A stretch of 64,000 nt of DNA from an uncultured Caldimonas sp. GTDB taxonomy: Bacteria > Pseudomonadota > Gammaproteobacteria > Burkholderiales > Burkholderiaceae. The DNA lies in contig NZ_CAMLJQ010000008.1 of the NCBI RefSeq assembly GCF_946480305.1, positions 80,331 to 144,330 on the forward strand, written 5' to 3'. The notes below the pieces were generated by a model. It was given only the letters and a program-made list of their open reading frames with translations, did not search any database and was not told the origin of the DNA. Positions 18,565 through 28,511 of the stretch are shown here, piece after piece (position 1 is the first letter of the stretch; every line of letters begins with the position of its first letter). Made by a program: the position numbers and the translations under genes.

Positions 18565-18898
18565 CCGCGCGCACCAGCCTGGTCAGGCCCTGGAGCAGGC
18601 CCAGCGCCGTGACTGCTTGCGGCGCGGGCGCCAGCTCGAAGCGGGCGGCGGGCCAGCCTTCGAGCACCACCTCCTGCCCGGCGCACAGCGTCAACTGCTC
18701 GCCGCAGCGCAGGAACACGTCCTGCGGCGCATGCCCGGTCGTACCGGACGCCGTGAGCCACAGTCGCCCGCCGGTCACCCGCAGCACGCTGGTGCCGCGC
18801 GGCCGCAGGGTCAGCGCCTCACCGGCGGCGAGGGCGCGGGCCGCGCCGGCCGATTGTTGCGACGAAGACATGACTGAAGAAGTTGCGGCGCGTTCCAT
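18515..18898 (-). CDS. DUF2917 family protein
   Basis: 127 aa. The central block (LTLRPRGTSVLRVTGGRLWLTASG onward to HAPQDVFLRCGEQLTLCAGQEVVLEG) is a cupin-like beta-rich unit typical of DUF2917. The start is ATG at 18898. The family is regularly encoded back to back with a GcvA-like LysR regulator in Burkholderiales, as here, which suggests that regulator controls it. The C-terminal Ser/Ala/Pro-rich tail runs antisense over the end of the TfoX-N gene. Confidence 0.75.
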   Translation of the reverse strand: MERAATSSVMSSSQQSAGAARALAAGEALTLRPRGTSVLRVTGGRLWLTASGTTGHAPQDVFLRCGEQLTLCAGQEVVLEGWPAARFELAPAPQAVTALGLLQGLTRLVRAVSASRPSAAPAPRACS

Positions 18899-19002
18899 GA
18901 TGTGGTCCTTTCTGCTGTGCGGTGAGTTGTTGGAGTGAATCCTAGGGTTCTCCCGCGGCATGGTCCAATGAGACGTTTGCGGCAGATTGATGAGGGAACG
19001 GA

Positions 19003-19989
19003 ATGAATCAGAACATCCGCCACCGCCCGTTGTCGGTGGGCCCGCTGCGTGCCTTCGAGGCGGTGGCCCGCCATCTCAACTTCCGTCAGGCAGCGGAGGA
19101 GTTGCACCTCACCCAGTCGGCGATCAGCCGGCAGATCCAGGGCCTCGAAGACGACGTCGGTGCGCCGCTGTTCCTGCGTGGCACGCGGCACGTTGAGCTG
19201 ACGGGGGCCGGCGCCTCGCTCTTGCGCGCGGTGGCGCCACTGCTGGATCGGCTCGACGCGACCGTGCGGCAGATCCGCCAGGCGCGGGGCCGGCGCACGG
19301 TCAGCGTGACGACGTTCGCCTCATTCGCCTCGCTGTGGCTGATTCCCCGGCTGGAGGCCTTCCAGCGGGAGCATCCGGACCTGGACATCCGCGTCAGTGC
19401 CAACGATGCGATGGTCGACGTCGACGGCAGCGAGGTGGACCTGGCGCTGCGCTATTGCACGCCGTCGGCGGCACCGGCCGGCGCGGTGCGGCTGTTCGGC
19501 GAGGTGCTCACCCCGGTGGCCAGCCGCTGGCTGATCGAGCCTGGGCGCGGCAAGCCGCTGCAGAAACCCGAGGATCTGGCCCTGCACACGCTGCTCGAAG
19601 AGGACGACGGGCACCCCGGGCACGGCATCCTGGGCTGGCGCCATTGGCTGATGACGCACGGCCTGAAGGACTTCCAGCCGCAACGCTGGCTCTACTTCAA
19701 CTACACCTACCAGCAGGTGCAGGCCGCGCTCGCCGGGCAGGGTGTGGCGCTGGCCCGCCTGCCGCTGGTGGCCGAGGCCTTGCGCGCAGGAGAGCTCGTC
19801 GAGCCGTTCGATCCCGTCACGCACCGCGCGCCGCGCGAGCACGCCTACTGGCTGGTCGCGGCGCCGGCGGCACGGCAGCGCACCGAGGTGTCGCAGTTCT
19901 GCGAGTGGGTGGAGCGGCAGGCGCGCGAGACCCGGCAGGCCATCGGCGAGGTGCCGGTGGTCGAAGACGGGCTGGGCGAGTGGGACTGA
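19003..19989 (+). CDS. LysR-family transcriptional regulator (GcvA-like)
   Basis: 328 aa. N-terminal winged HTH (RHLNFRQAAEELHLTQSAISRQIQ) and a substrate-binding effector domain containing the GcvA-type pattern TTFASFASLWLIPRL and YFNYTYQQVQAALAGQGVAL. Divergent from the DUF2917 gene with a 104-bp shared regulatory gap. The inducer is unknown. Confidence 0.9.
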   Translation: MNQNIRHRPLSVGPLRAFEAVARHLNFRQAAEELHLTQSAISRQIQGLEDDVGAPLFLRGTRHVELTGAGASLLRAVAPLLDRLDATVRQIRQARGRRTVSVTTFASFASLWLIPRLEAFQREHPDLDIRVSANDAMVDVDGSEVDLALRYCTPSAAPAGAVRLFGEVLTPVASRWLIEPGRGKPLQKPEDLALHTLLEEDDGHPGHGILGWRHWLMTHGLKDFQPQRWLYFNYTYQQVQAALAGQGVALARLPLVAEALRAGELVEPFDPVTHRAPREHAYWLVAAPAARQRTEVSQFCEWVERQARETRQAIGEVPVVEDGLGEWD

Positions 19990-19999
19990 ACCCCTGGCG

Positions 20000-20599
20000 T
20001 CACTCCGGGGTGACGACGCCGCGCTCCGTCACGACGAGCGGCAGCGGGTGGTCGTGCGGCTCGGCGGCAAACTCCGCTTCGCTGTCGGCCCACGCAATGC
20101 CCACCGGCGTGACGTGCGGATGCGCCGCGAGCCAGCGGTCGAAATAGCCGCCGCCGTAGCCCAGTCGCAAGCCCTGGCGGGTGTAGCCGACGCAGGGCAC
20201 GAGCACCACGTCCGGCACCACCGTTGGGGCATCGACGCCGGGGATGCCGCATTCGTCATGCGTGGTCGGTTCGCGGCCGTCCCATCGCCGGTACTCCATT
20301 TCGCGCGGCAGTTTTCTCGCCCATGGCAAGGCAAGCGTCACACCTGCCGTGGTCTTGTCGTCGCGCAACGCAACCGCTGCGTTAAATTCAGATCGTATAG
20401 GCCAGTACACGCCAAGACACGCCGGTTCGAGCAGCGCCAGCACGCCGTGCAAGTGGGAGCCCAGCGCCTCGTGCGCCGCCTGCCACGCACCCGTCTGCGT
20501 TGCCGTTGCTGCCCAGCGCTCGCGCTCGGCGAGCAGGTGTCGACGCAGTGCGGCCCGGTCAAGGGCCTGCTCAGCCGGGGTCCAGGCCATCGGAAACAT
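20000..20599 (-). CDS. 5-formyltetrahydrofolate cyclo-ligase
   Basis: About 199 aa. The family signature lies in the C-terminal half: CVGYTRQGLRLGYGGGYFDRWL. N-terminal LRRHLLAERERW matches the usual helix. The enzyme converts 5-formyl-THF to 5,10-methenyl-THF with ATP. The start is ATG at 20599, or ATG at 20590 three codons on. It is divergent from the lytic transglycosylase gene with only 16 bp between starts. Confidence 0.92.
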   Translation of the reverse strand: MFPMAWTPAEQALDRAALRRHLLAERERWAATATQTGAWQAAHEALGSHLHGVLALLEPACLGVYWPIRSEFNAAVALRDDKTTAGVTLALPWARKLPREMEYRRWDGREPTTHDECGIPGVDAPTVVPDVVLVPCVGYTRQGLRLGYGGGYFDRWLAAHPHVTPVGIAWADSEAEFAAEPHDHPLPLVVTERGVVTPE

Positions 20600-20615
20600 C
20601 CAACAAGAGAACAAG

Positions 20616-22619
20616 TTGAAATCAGTATATCGACGCACCTCCGCGGCCCTGCTGACCGCGCTGGGCCTGGTCCTTGCGGCGCCCATGCCGACCACGGCGC
20701 TGGCGCAGGGCAACCCCATACTCGAAGCGCGCGAGGCGCTGCAGCGGCGCGATGCGCGTCGCCTCGCGGCGGCGAAGGCCGCAGCCGCGGCGCAGAACCA
20801 CCCGCTGGCGATGTGGGCCGACTACTGGGAGCTGTCCAGCCGGCTGCCGACGGCCACCCAGGAAGAGCTGACGGCCTTCTTCGCACGCTGGCCCGACACC
20901 TACGTCGAAGACCGCTTGCGCAACGACTGGCTGCTGGAGCTCGGCCGCCGGCGCGACTGGACCAACTTCGCAGTCGAGTTCCCGCGCTTTCGCATGCAGG
21001 ACGACCGCGAGGTCGCCTGCTATGCCGTGCTGGTGCGCCACGAGACCGGCGACGACGTGCGCGAGCCGGCGCGGCGTGCATGGCACGCGCAGCGCGAGGC
21101 CGACCAGGGCTGCGGCCTGATGGCGGCCACCCTGCACGCGGCGGGCCGCCTGGGCGCGTCCGAGCTGTGGCGCAAGGCGCGCATCATGGCCGACCTGGGC
21201 CGGCGCAACACCGCCCGCCAGGCGGTGGCCATCGTCGGCGCAGAGGCTGCCCAGCGTTTCGATGAACTGTATGAAAGCCCGGCGCGTTACCTTGCCCGGC
21301 GGGCCGGCACCGGCAACCGCACCGAGGCGGAGCTGGCCACGCTGGCCCTCGTGCGGCTCGCCGCCACCGACCCGGAGGGCGCCGCCACCCAGCTCGAAAC
21401 GTGGTCGCGCCGGCTGCCGCAAGACCTCGCCTCCTGGGCCTGGGCCAGCACCGGCCGCCAGGCGGCACTGCGGCTGTTGCCCCAGGCGCCCGAATACTTC
21501 CAGCGCGCTGTGAAGGGTGCCGACGAGACCGACTGGGCCGACGACACGCTGGCCTGGAAGGCCCGGGCGGCCATGCGGGCCGGTCGCTGGCAGCAGGTCA
21601 CGCAGGCGATCAACGCGATGAGCGAGAGCGAGCAGGCCGACCCGACCTGGGTCTACTGGAAGGCTCGCGCGCTGCAGGCGGTCGCGCGCGAGTCGCAGGA
21701 GCCGGAAAAGCTGCGCGTCGAGGCCCAGCGCATGCTGGAGTCGATCGCCGGCCAGCACCACTTCTACGGCAAGCTCGCCGCCGAGGACCTGGGCCGCACG
21801 CTGGTGCTGCCGCCCAAGCCCGCTCCGCTGACCGACGCCGAGAAGGACGCCGCGCGCCGCAACCCGGGGCTCACCCGCGCGCTGCAGCTGATCGGCCTGG
21901 GGTTGCGCAGCGAAGGCGTGCGCGAGTGGAACTGGACGCTCAATTTCACCAGCCAGGGCCGCATGGGTGACCGCGAACTGCTGGCGGCGGCGCAACTCGC
22001 GTGCGAGCGCGAGGTGTGGGACCGCTGCATCAACACCAGCGATCGCACCCAGGCGGAGTTCGACATCGAACAGCGCTTCCCGATGCCTTTCCGCCGCGAC
22101 GTGGTGCTGCGTGCGCGCGAGATCGGCCTCGACCCGGCCTATGTGTACGGGCTGATCCGGCAGGAGTCCCGCTTCATCATGGATGCGCGCTCGCACGTCG
22201 GTGCCTCCGGCCTGATGCAGCTGATGCCTGCCACGGCGCGCTGGACGGCCCGCAAGATCGGGATGCCGTACACGCCCGAGCTGATCACCGACCGCGACAC
22301 CAACATCGCGCTCGGCACCAGCTACCTGAAGCTCGTGCTCGACGACATGGGCGGCTCGCAAGCCATGGGCGCGGCCGCCTACAACGCCGGCCCGGCCCGG
22401 CCGCGCCGCTGGCGCGACGGCCCCGAGCTGGAGGCGCCGATCTGGGTCGAGAACATTCCCTTCACCGAAACGCGCGATTACGTGAAGAAGGTGTTGTCGA
22501 ACGCCACCTACTACGCCGCGCAGATCACCGGGACCATGCCGTCGCTGAAGGCGCGCCTGGGGCGCAGCATCGGCCCCCGTATGAGCGACGTGCCGCTGCA
22601 GCAGCCCGATCTGCCCTGA
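20616..22619 (+). CDS. slt: Soluble lytic murein transglycosylase
   Basis: 667 aa with a signal peptide ending near TTALAQG. A long alpha-helical superhelix (U/L domains) is followed by the C-terminal lysozyme-like SLT domain with the catalytic Glu in GLIRQESRF, then GASGLMQLMPATA and AYNAGPARPRRW. It cleaves peptidoglycan in the periplasm, forming 1,6-anhydro ends. No ATG fits the signal peptide; TTG at 20616 is the likely start. Confidence 0.92.
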   Translation: MKSVYRRTSAALLTALGLVLAAPMPTTALAQGNPILEAREALQRRDARRLAAAKAAAAAQNHPLAMWADYWELSSRLPTATQEELTAFFARWPDTYVEDRLRNDWLLELGRRRDWTNFAVEFPRFRMQDDREVACYAVLVRHETGDDVREPARRAWHAQREADQGCGLMAATLHAAGRLGASELWRKARIMADLGRRNTARQAVAIVGAEAAQRFDELYESPARYLARRAGTGNRTEAELATLALVRLAATDPEGAATQLETWSRRLPQDLASWAWASTGRQAALRLLPQAPEYFQRAVKGADETDWADDTLAWKARAAMRAGRWQQVTQAINAMSESEQADPTWVYWKARALQAVARESQEPEKLRVEAQRMLESIAGQHHFYGKLAAEDLGRTLVLPPKPAPLTDAEKDAARRNPGLTRALQLIGLGLRSEGVREWNWTLNFTSQGRMGDRELLAAAQLACEREVWDRCINTSDRTQAEFDIEQRFPMPFRRDVVLRAREIGLDPAYVYGLIRQESRFIMDARSHVGASGLMQLMPATARWTARKIGMPYTPELITDRDTNIALGTSYLKLVLDDMGGSQAMGAAAYNAGPARPRRWRDGPELEAPIWVENIPFTETRDYVKKVLSNATYYAAQITGTMPSLKARLGRSIGPRMSDVPLQQPDLP

Positions 22620-22653
22620 TCTCTGACCTTTACCTGAGGAAGCGAGGCCAACG

Positions 22654-23610
22654 ATGGTGAGCAACGTGCTGGTGCTCGGAGGTTCGGGTTTCGTCGGCAC
22701 GCATGTGTGCGAGAAGCTCGTCGAACGCTCGAAAGGCGCAGGCTCGGTCACCGTGCCGACCCGGCGCCTCGGTCACGCGCGCCATCTTCAACCCTTGCCC
22801 TCGCTCGTGCCGATGCAGGCCGACGTGCACGACCGCACGCACCTGCAGCGGCTGGTGGCACGGGCCGACGCGGTGATCAACCTGGTCGCGATCCTGCATG
22901 GCAGCGAGGCCGAGTTCGAGCGCGTGCATGTGCAGTTGCCGCGGCAGCTCGCGCAGGTGTGCGCGGAAGCGGGCGTGCGGCTGATCCACGTCAGCTCGCT
23001 CGGCGCAGCGGCCGACGCGCCTTCGCGCTACCAGCGCTCCAAGGCGGCGGGCGAGCAGGCGATCCGCTCGGTGCCCGGGCTGGCATGGACGATCCTGCGG
23101 CCGTCGGTCATCTTCGGCGAGCAGGATCGCTTTCTCAACCTGTTCGCCGCGTTGCAGCGGCGGTTTCCGGTGATGCCGCTGGCACGGGCAAGCGCGAGGT
23201 TCCAGCCGGTGTGGGTGGAGGACGTGGCCCGGGCGCTGGTGGCCTGCCTCGACGCGCGCGACAGCATCGGGCAGGTGTACGAATGCGCGGGCCCGCGCGT
23301 CTACACGCTGGCCGAGCTGGTGCGTTGTGCAGGGGCCTGGTCCGGCCATCCCCGCCCCATCCTGCCGCTGCCGGACGCGCTGGGCCGCCTGCAGGCGCTG
23401 ATGCTCGAATGCCTGCCCGGCGAGCCGCTGATGAGCCGCGACAACCTCGACTCGATGCAGGTCGACAACGTTGCCGGCGGGCAGCTCCCCGGCCTGCCCG
23501 CGCTGGGCATACAACCGGCCGCGCTGGAGGCGATCGCACCGCTGTACCTCGGGCGCGTGGGTTCGCGCCATCACCTCAACCTCTACCGGATGGGCGCTCG
23601 CCGCGGTTGA
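22654..23610 (+). CDS. NDUFA9-like NAD(P)-binding epimerase/reductase family protein
   Basis: 318 aa. An N-terminal Rossmann motif (VLVLGGSGFVGTHVCEKLVE), an atypical-SDR core with SSLGAAADAPSRYQRSKAAGE, where Y-x3-K is replaced by Y-x4-K spacing, and LRPSVIFGEQDRFLNLFA, as in complex I NDUFA9 homologues. The specific role in the bacterium is not established. 34 bp downstream of slt. Confidence 0.82.
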   Translation: MVSNVLVLGGSGFVGTHVCEKLVERSKGAGSVTVPTRRLGHARHLQPLPSLVPMQADVHDRTHLQRLVARADAVINLVAILHGSEAEFERVHVQLPRQLAQVCAEAGVRLIHVSSLGAAADAPSRYQRSKAAGEQAIRSVPGLAWTILRPSVIFGEQDRFLNLFAALQRRFPVMPLARASARFQPVWVEDVARALVACLDARDSIGQVYECAGPRVYTLAELVRCAGAWSGHPRPILPLPDALGRLQALMLECLPGEPLMSRDNLDSMQVDNVAGGQLPGLPALGIQPAALEAIAPLYLGRVGSRHHLNLYRMGARRG

Positions 23611-23727
23611 TGCCCCGCCAGCGCCTTTTTGCGCGTCACGCATCAATGCGATGCAAAAACGTCAATCCCGGGCGGTCGCCCGGTCGCTAGCATCCATTCC
23701 CGTTCAACACATGCAGGAGGAAGTGAG

Positions 23728-24408
23728 ATGCAGCTCTACATCGGCAACAAGAACTACTCGTCCTGGTCGCTGCGGCCCTGGCTGCTGATGACGCACGCAG
23801 GCATTCCTTTCGAGGAAGTGAAGCTGCGCCTGAGCTTCACCGAAGGCTCGGAGTTCAAGAACACGCTGAAGAAGCTGGCCCCGACCGGCAAGGTGCCGTT
23901 GCTGGTCGACGACGGCTTCGTGGTGTGGGACACCCTGGCGATCGCCGAATACCTGGCCGACAGGTTCCCCGGCAAGCAGCTGTGGCCGGCCGACCGCAGG
24001 GCCCGGGCGCGCGCGCGCAGCGTCTGCGCCGAAATGCACGCGGGCTTCGGCGCCCTGCGCAGCAACTTCCCGATGAACATCGAGGCCTCGCTGCCGCACA
24101 TCGGCGAGGAAGTGCTGAAGACCAAGCCCGAGGTGGCACGCGATGTGGAGCGCGTGGTCGACATGTGGACCGAGTTGCTGGTCGAGCACAACGGCCCCTT
24201 CCTGTTCGGCGAGTTCAGCATTGCCGACGCGTACTACGCGCCGGTGGTGACGCGGCTGCGCACCTATGGCGTGCCGGTGCTCGGCGCCGTGAGCGCGTAC
24301 ATGGATCGCATCCTGCAACTGCCTGCGATGCAGGCCTGGGTGAAGGACGCGCTGGCCGAGCAGGACTTCCTCGACTTCGACGAGCCCTACCGCACCTCGC
24401 GCGGCTGA
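23728..24408 (+). CDS. Glutathione S-transferase family protein
   Basis: 226 aa. An N-terminal thioredoxin fold starting MQLYIGNKNYSSWSLRPWLLM, the cis-proline GSH-binding motif (GKVPLLVDDG) and WDTLAIAEYLADRFP, then an all-helical C-terminal domain with FLFGEFSIADAYYAPV. The Ser in NYSSWS is the likely catalytic residue, as in the YfcF-like group. The start at 23728 follows AGGAGGAAG. Confidence 0.92.
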   Translation: MQLYIGNKNYSSWSLRPWLLMTHAGIPFEEVKLRLSFTEGSEFKNTLKKLAPTGKVPLLVDDGFVVWDTLAIAEYLADRFPGKQLWPADRRARARARSVCAEMHAGFGALRSNFPMNIEASLPHIGEEVLKTKPEVARDVERVVDMWTELLVEHNGPFLFGEFSIADAYYAPVVTRLRTYGVPVLGAVSAYMDRILQLPAMQAWVKDALAEQDFLDFDEPYRTSRG

Positions 24409-24427
24409 ACTGCGGCCTTCTCATCGA

Positions 24428-24451
24428 AAAAGCGAGCCGAGGCTCGCTTTT
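24428..24451. terminator. Bidirectional terminator
   Basis: The perfect stem AAAAGCGAGC / GCTCGCTTTT with a 4-nt loop has A and T tracts on both sides. It serves the convergent GST (+) and PEP-CTERM (-) genes. Confidence 0.88.
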
Positions 24452-24479
24452 CCTTTTTGGAGCAAAGGGCCGGCGCCGC

Positions 24480-24989
24480 TTACTGCTTGCGACGGCGGCG
24501 AGCCATGAAGCCCACTGCGCCCAGGCCGGCGAGCATCAGCGCATAGGTTTCCGGCTCGGGGATCGGGGCCGCGGTGAAGTCCACCGAGTAGGTGGTGTAG
24601 CCGCGGGCCATGCCGGTCACGCTCAGCGTGTAGTCGCCGGCGAGCAACGTGTCGGCGCCGGCCGCCCACTGGAAGCCCAGTGCGCCACCGGAGCTGAACG
24701 CTTCCCAGCTGGCCATGTAGCCGCCGGGGCCGGTCAGCGAGACGACGAAGTCGTCGATGAAGCCGGTGCTCTTCGTGTAGACCGAGCTCACCAGGCCGGA
24801 GAAGTCCGCCGGTAGCGGGCCGATCGAGAAGGACCAGTTGTCGGAGATCGCTTCGCCCGGAGCGAAGGTGGCCGAGCCGTCGGAGAACGACGCGATGCTC
24901 GAGAGGTTGCCGATGTCGTAGTCCGCGGCGCTCGCGGTGCCGGCCAGGGCCGTCAACGCCAGTGCTGCTGCCAATGCCTTCAATTGCAT
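24480..24989 (-). CDS. PEP-CTERM sorting domain protein (FxDxF-like)
   Basis: 169 aa exported protein. Signal peptide MQLKALAAALALTALAGTASA; the mature region is Ser/Gly/Thr-rich and beta-type. The C-terminal sorting signal is complete: PEPETY, a hydrophobic helix, then RRRRKQ. Such proteins are processed by exosortase/archaeosortase-type enzymes and released at the cell surface, often in exopolysaccharide-producing betaproteobacteria. Function of the mature part unknown; no exosortase gene is in the window. Confidence 0.9.
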   Translation of the reverse strand: MQLKALAAALALTALAGTASAADYDIGNLSSIASFSDGSATFAPGEAISDNWSFSIGPLPADFSGLVSSVYTKSTGFIDDFVVSLTGPGGYMASWEAFSSGGALGFQWAAGADTLLAGDYTLSVTGMARGYTTYSVDFTAAPIPEPETYALMLAGLGAVGFMARRRRKQ

Positions 24990-25198
24990 AAAGGGCTCCC
25001 TAAGTTAGGACGAAAAAGGGGGGAATGCGCGTCGAGGCGCAGCACAGCCGCGGCCCCGGTGCGCCAGCAAGGTTGTACCGAGGGGGGTGACGTGAAGTAA
25101 TCCCACGCGCCCGGGGGACGGCAGGCACGCCGGGTGCTGTCCGCGGGGGCGATGTAACCCGCCGGGTGCCCACGAAGCGCCCGATACACTCTGGCCGC

Positions 25199-26422
25199 AT
25201 GAAGGTCTACATGGTTGGTGGAGCGGTCCGTGACCGCCTGCTCGGCCTGCCCGTGCAGGACCGGGACTGGGTCGTCACCGGCGCCACGCCGGAAGCGATG
25301 ATCGCGGGCGGTTACACGCCGGTCGGCAAGGACTTCCCGGTGTTCCTGCACCCGCAGACGCACGAGGAATACGCGCTCGCGCGCACCGAGCGCAAGACCG
25401 CGCGCGGCTACCACGGCTTCGAATTCCACACCTCGCCGGAAGTGACGCTGGAGCAGGACCTGCAGCGCCGCGACCTCACCATCAACGCGATGGCGCAGAC
25501 GCCCGAAGGCGAGCTGATCGACCCCTACGGCGGGCTTGCCGACCTGCAGGCCAAGGTGCTGCGCCACGTGTCCGGCGCTTTTGCCGAAGATCCGGTGCGC
25601 ATCCTGCGGCTGGCGCGCTTCGCGGCACGCTTCGTCGAGTTCAGCGTGGCGGCCGAAACGCTGGTGCTGATGCGGCGCATGGTCGAAGACGGCGAGGTCG
25701 ACGCGCTGGTGCCCGAGCGCGTGTGGCAGGAGCTGTCGCGCGGGCTGATGGAGCCCCGGCCGTCGCGCATGTTCGAGGTGCTGCGCAGCTGCGGCGCGCT
25801 GGCGCGCATCCTGCCCGAGGTCGACCGCCTGTGGGGCGTGCCGCAGCGGGCCGAATACCACCCCGAGATCGACACCGGCATGCACCTCATGCTGGTGCTC
25901 GACATGAGTGCCCGCCTGTCGGCCAGCCTGCCGGTGCGCTTTGCCTGCCTGGGGCACGATCTCGGCAAGGGCACCACGCCGGCCGACGTGCTGCCGCGCC
26001 ACCTGGGCCACGAGGCCCGCAGCGTCGAGCTGCTGCGAGACGTGTGCCAGCGCCTGCGGGTGCCGACCGAATGCCGTGAGCTCGCCGAGGTGGTCGCGCG
26101 CGAGCATGGCAACGTGCACCGCAGCGGCGAGCTGAACCCGGCCGCGTTGGTGCGCCTGCTGGAGCGCTGCGATGCCTTCCGCAAGCCGCAGCGCTTCGAG
26201 GAGATCCTGCTCGCCTGCGAGTGCGACGCGCGCGGCCGGCTGGGCCTGGAGGGCGAACCCTATCTGCAGCGCGAGCGACTGATGACCGTGCTCCACGCCG
26301 CTCAGTCAGTGCCCACTGCGGTTCTGGCCGAGCAGGCGCAGCAGCGCGGGCTCAAGGGGCCGCAGATCGCGCAGGCGATCCACGACGCGCGCATCAAGGC
26401 GGTGGCCGAGGCGGTCCACTGA
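25199..26422 (+). CDS. cca: Multifunctional CCA tRNA nucleotidyltransferase
   Basis: 407 aa. The class II head has [21 protein letters not shown] (G-rich loop and the metal-binding D-x-D), [10 protein letters not shown] and [16 protein letters not shown]. The C-terminal HD phosphohydrolase domain has HLMLVL...CLGHDLGKG and H-E, as in the bifunctional enzymes of beta- and gammaproteobacteria. It adds or repairs the tRNA 3' CCA. The start is ATG at 25199. Confidence 0.96.
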   Translation: MKVYMVGGAVRDRLLGLPVQDRDWVVTGATPEAMIAGGYTPVGKDFPVFLHPQTHEEYALARTERKTARGYHGFEFHTSPEVTLEQDLQRRDLTINAMAQTPEGELIDPYGGLADLQAKVLRHVSGAFAEDPVRILRLARFAARFVEFSVAAETLVLMRRMVEDGEVDALVPERVWQELSRGLMEPRPSRMFEVLRSCGALARILPEVDRLWGVPQRAEYHPEIDTGMHLMLVLDMSARLSASLPVRFACLGHDLGKGTTPADVLPRHLGHEARSVELLRDVCQRLRVPTECRELAEVVAREHGNVHRSGELNPAALVRLLERCDAFRKPQRFEEILLACECDARGRLGLEGEPYLQRERLMTVLHAAQSVPTAVLAEQAQQRGLKGPQIAQAIHDARIKAVAEAVH

Positions 26423-26547
26423 ATTAGGGGGCGCGGCGGGGTGACCCGCTTGCTACACTGCCCGGCCTACCGCAGCAAGGCGCCGTTTGTTCCGGGCGCC
26501 GTTATCGTCATCGAGGAACGCGCCTCGGCGCGTCGGGGAAGAGGGAA

Positions 26548-27972
26548 ATGAAGAAACCGTTGATCGCGGTCGTCGGCCTGGTGGCCGCAGCCGCTGCTGC
26601 CTACGTGGGCGGCACCTTCTACGTGGGCCAGCAGGTGCAGCGTGAGCTGCAGGCGCAGTCCGAACGCCTGACCACCCAGGTGCCGTTCATCAAGATCACC
26701 GAGCAGCAGTACGACAAGGGCCTGTTCTCGGCCACCCGTACCGTGACGATGAAGTTCGGTTGCGAACGTGGCGACGGCGCCGCAGCGGCTCCCGGCCGCC
26801 CGCCGCAGTCCTTCGAGCTGACGCTGCGCGACCACATCAAGCACGGCCCGCTGATCGGCGGCACCACGCTCGGTGCGGCGTCCATCGAGTCCGAACTGGT
26901 GCTGCCGCCCGAGGCCGAGAAGGTCCTGGCGCAGATGTTCGACAACCAGAAGCCGCTGACCATCACCACGCTGGTCGGCTTCGACCGCAACTACACCAGC
27001 CGCATCGAAAGCCCCCGTGCACGCCTCGAAGGCGGCACCGGCCAGCTGTTCGTGTGGCAGGGCATGCAGGCCACGCTGCGCGGCGACGCTGCGGGCGAGG
27101 CGCTCACCTATGACTTCAACATGCCGGGCTTCGAGGTCTCCGACACGAACCAGGGCATGCGCGTGTCGCTGACCGACATGCGCTGGAAGGGCGAAGGCCG
27201 CCGCTACGGCGATTCGCTGTTCGTGATGACCGGCAAGGACGAAGGCCAGATCGGCCTGATGGAAATGAGCATGCGCATGCCGATGCCCGCCACCGGCGAA
27301 GCGCGGCCTTTCCTATTTGCGCTGACCGACCTGAAGTTCAACTCCCAGGTCAACGTCGAGAACGACCTGCTCACCACTTCCACCACCATGCTCGGCGGCG
27401 GCAGCTTCGGCGGCACCAAGCTCGACAAGCTGGAAATGGTCGTGTCGCTCAAGCGCCTGCATGCGCCCAGCTACCAGCGCCTCATGTCCAACCTGATGAA
27501 GCAGTCCTTCTCGTGCGAAGGCGACGGCGAGCCCGACCCGCAAGCCATGATGGCCACGATGCAGGAAGACCTGATGAAGCTGCTGCCGCACAACCCGGAG
27601 TACGCGCTCGACAAGCTCGCCGTCGAATACGGCGGCAAGCGCGGCGAGATCTCCTACGCCGTGGGCGTGAAGGGCGTGACCGAGGCCGATGCCCAGATGC
27701 CCCCGATGGCACTGCTGATGACCAAGGGCGAGGCCCGCGCCGACGTGAAGCTGCCGATCTCGTGGATCGAGGAGCTGCTGAACCAGGCCCCGGTGCGTGC
27801 CACCGGCACCGCCCCCGAGCCCGAAATGCTGGGCGCGATGATCGACCAGTTCGCCGAGCAGGGCTACGTGGTGCGTGACGGCGAGCATGTGGCCGCGAGC
27901 GTGCGCTTCGGCAATGGCGCGCTGCTGCTGAACGGCAAACCGCTGCCGGTCGGCATGCCGCCCGCCCAGTAA
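26548..27972 (+). CDS. YdgA family protein (DUF945)
   Basis: 474 aa. An N-terminal signal anchor (LIAVVGLVAAAAAAYVGGTFYVG) leads into the DUF945 pattern VQRELQAQSERL and YDKGLFSATRTV, with the long beta-rich C-terminal part ending in NGKPLPVGM. These periplasm-facing proteins are of unknown function. AGAGGGAA lies just before the ATG. Followed by a strong terminator. Confidence 0.87.
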   Translation: MKKPLIAVVGLVAAAAAAYVGGTFYVGQQVQRELQAQSERLTTQVPFIKITEQQYDKGLFSATRTVTMKFGCERGDGAAAAPGRPPQSFELTLRDHIKHGPLIGGTTLGAASIESELVLPPEAEKVLAQMFDNQKPLTITTLVGFDRNYTSRIESPRARLEGGTGQLFVWQGMQATLRGDAAGEALTYDFNMPGFEVSDTNQGMRVSLTDMRWKGEGRRYGDSLFVMTGKDEGQIGLMEMSMRMPMPATGEARPFLFALTDLKFNSQVNVENDLLTTSTTMLGGGSFGGTKLDKLEMVVSLKRLHAPSYQRLMSNLMKQSFSCEGDGEPDPQAMMATMQEDLMKLLPHNPEYALDKLAVEYGGKRGEISYAVGVKGVTEADAQMPPMALLMTKGEARADVKLPISWIEELLNQAPVRATGTAPEPEMLGAMIDQFAEQGYVVRDGEHVAASVRFGNGALLLNGKPLPVGMPPAQ

Positions 27973-27991
27973 ACGCAGCGAACCGCACAAG

Positions 27992-28018
27992 AAGCCGGGC
28001 CCAGTGCCCGGCTTTTTT
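27992..28018 (+). terminator. Intrinsic terminator after the YdgA-like gene
   Basis: The stem AAGCCGGGC / GCCCGGCTT with a 5-nt loop is followed by six T. Confidence 0.9.
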
Positions 28019-28119
28019 GTTGCTGCGCTGCCGGGCGATGCCCGCGTGGCTTGGTCGGGCGATCGCCGCGTGGGAAGATCGCCGGGTGCCCGGTGCGGCT
28101 GGGCCCCGAGAGGTGTGCG

Positions 28120-28500
28120 ATGAAGGCTGCCCGGACGATCCAGCGACTCGGCTTTCGCAAGTGGTACGAGCGCGAGCTGATACAGAGCCACATGCACCTC
28201 GTGCTGCTGCTGATGTCGGCGATCGGGTTGCTCGCCAGCGCCGAGGTCTACAGCTCGCGGCAGGCGCTCGCCGACCAGCTGCTCACGCTGGTGTGTGCCA
28301 TTGTCAGCGCGGTGATCGGCGTCTGGGCGCTGCGCCGCTACCTCTACCTGCTATTGCATGCCGAAGAGGTCGCGAGCCAGGCCGTGTGCCCGCAGTGCCA
28401 CGTCTATGCACGCTGGACGCTGATCGACGAGCACGAGCAGGGCCAGCGGCTGCACGTTCGGTGCCGCGCCTGCGAACACGAGTGGGACATCGCGCTGTAG
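28120..28500 (+). CDS. Small membrane protein with C-terminal zinc ribbon
   Basis: 126 aa. Two hydrophobic helices (HLVLLLMSAIGLLASAEVY and LLTLVCAIVSAVIGVWAL), then a CPQC...CRAC pair of CxxC motifs that should bind zinc, ending in EHEWDIAL. No named family is recognised. The start is ATG at 28120 (MKAARTIQ). Confidence 0.7.
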   Translation: MKAARTIQRLGFRKWYERELIQSHMHLVLLLMSAIGLLASAEVYSSRQALADQLLTLVCAIVSAVIGVWALRRYLYLLLHAEEVASQAVCPQCHVYARWTLIDEHEQGQRLHVRCRACEHEWDIAL

Positions 28501-28511
28501 GGCGCGCTTCG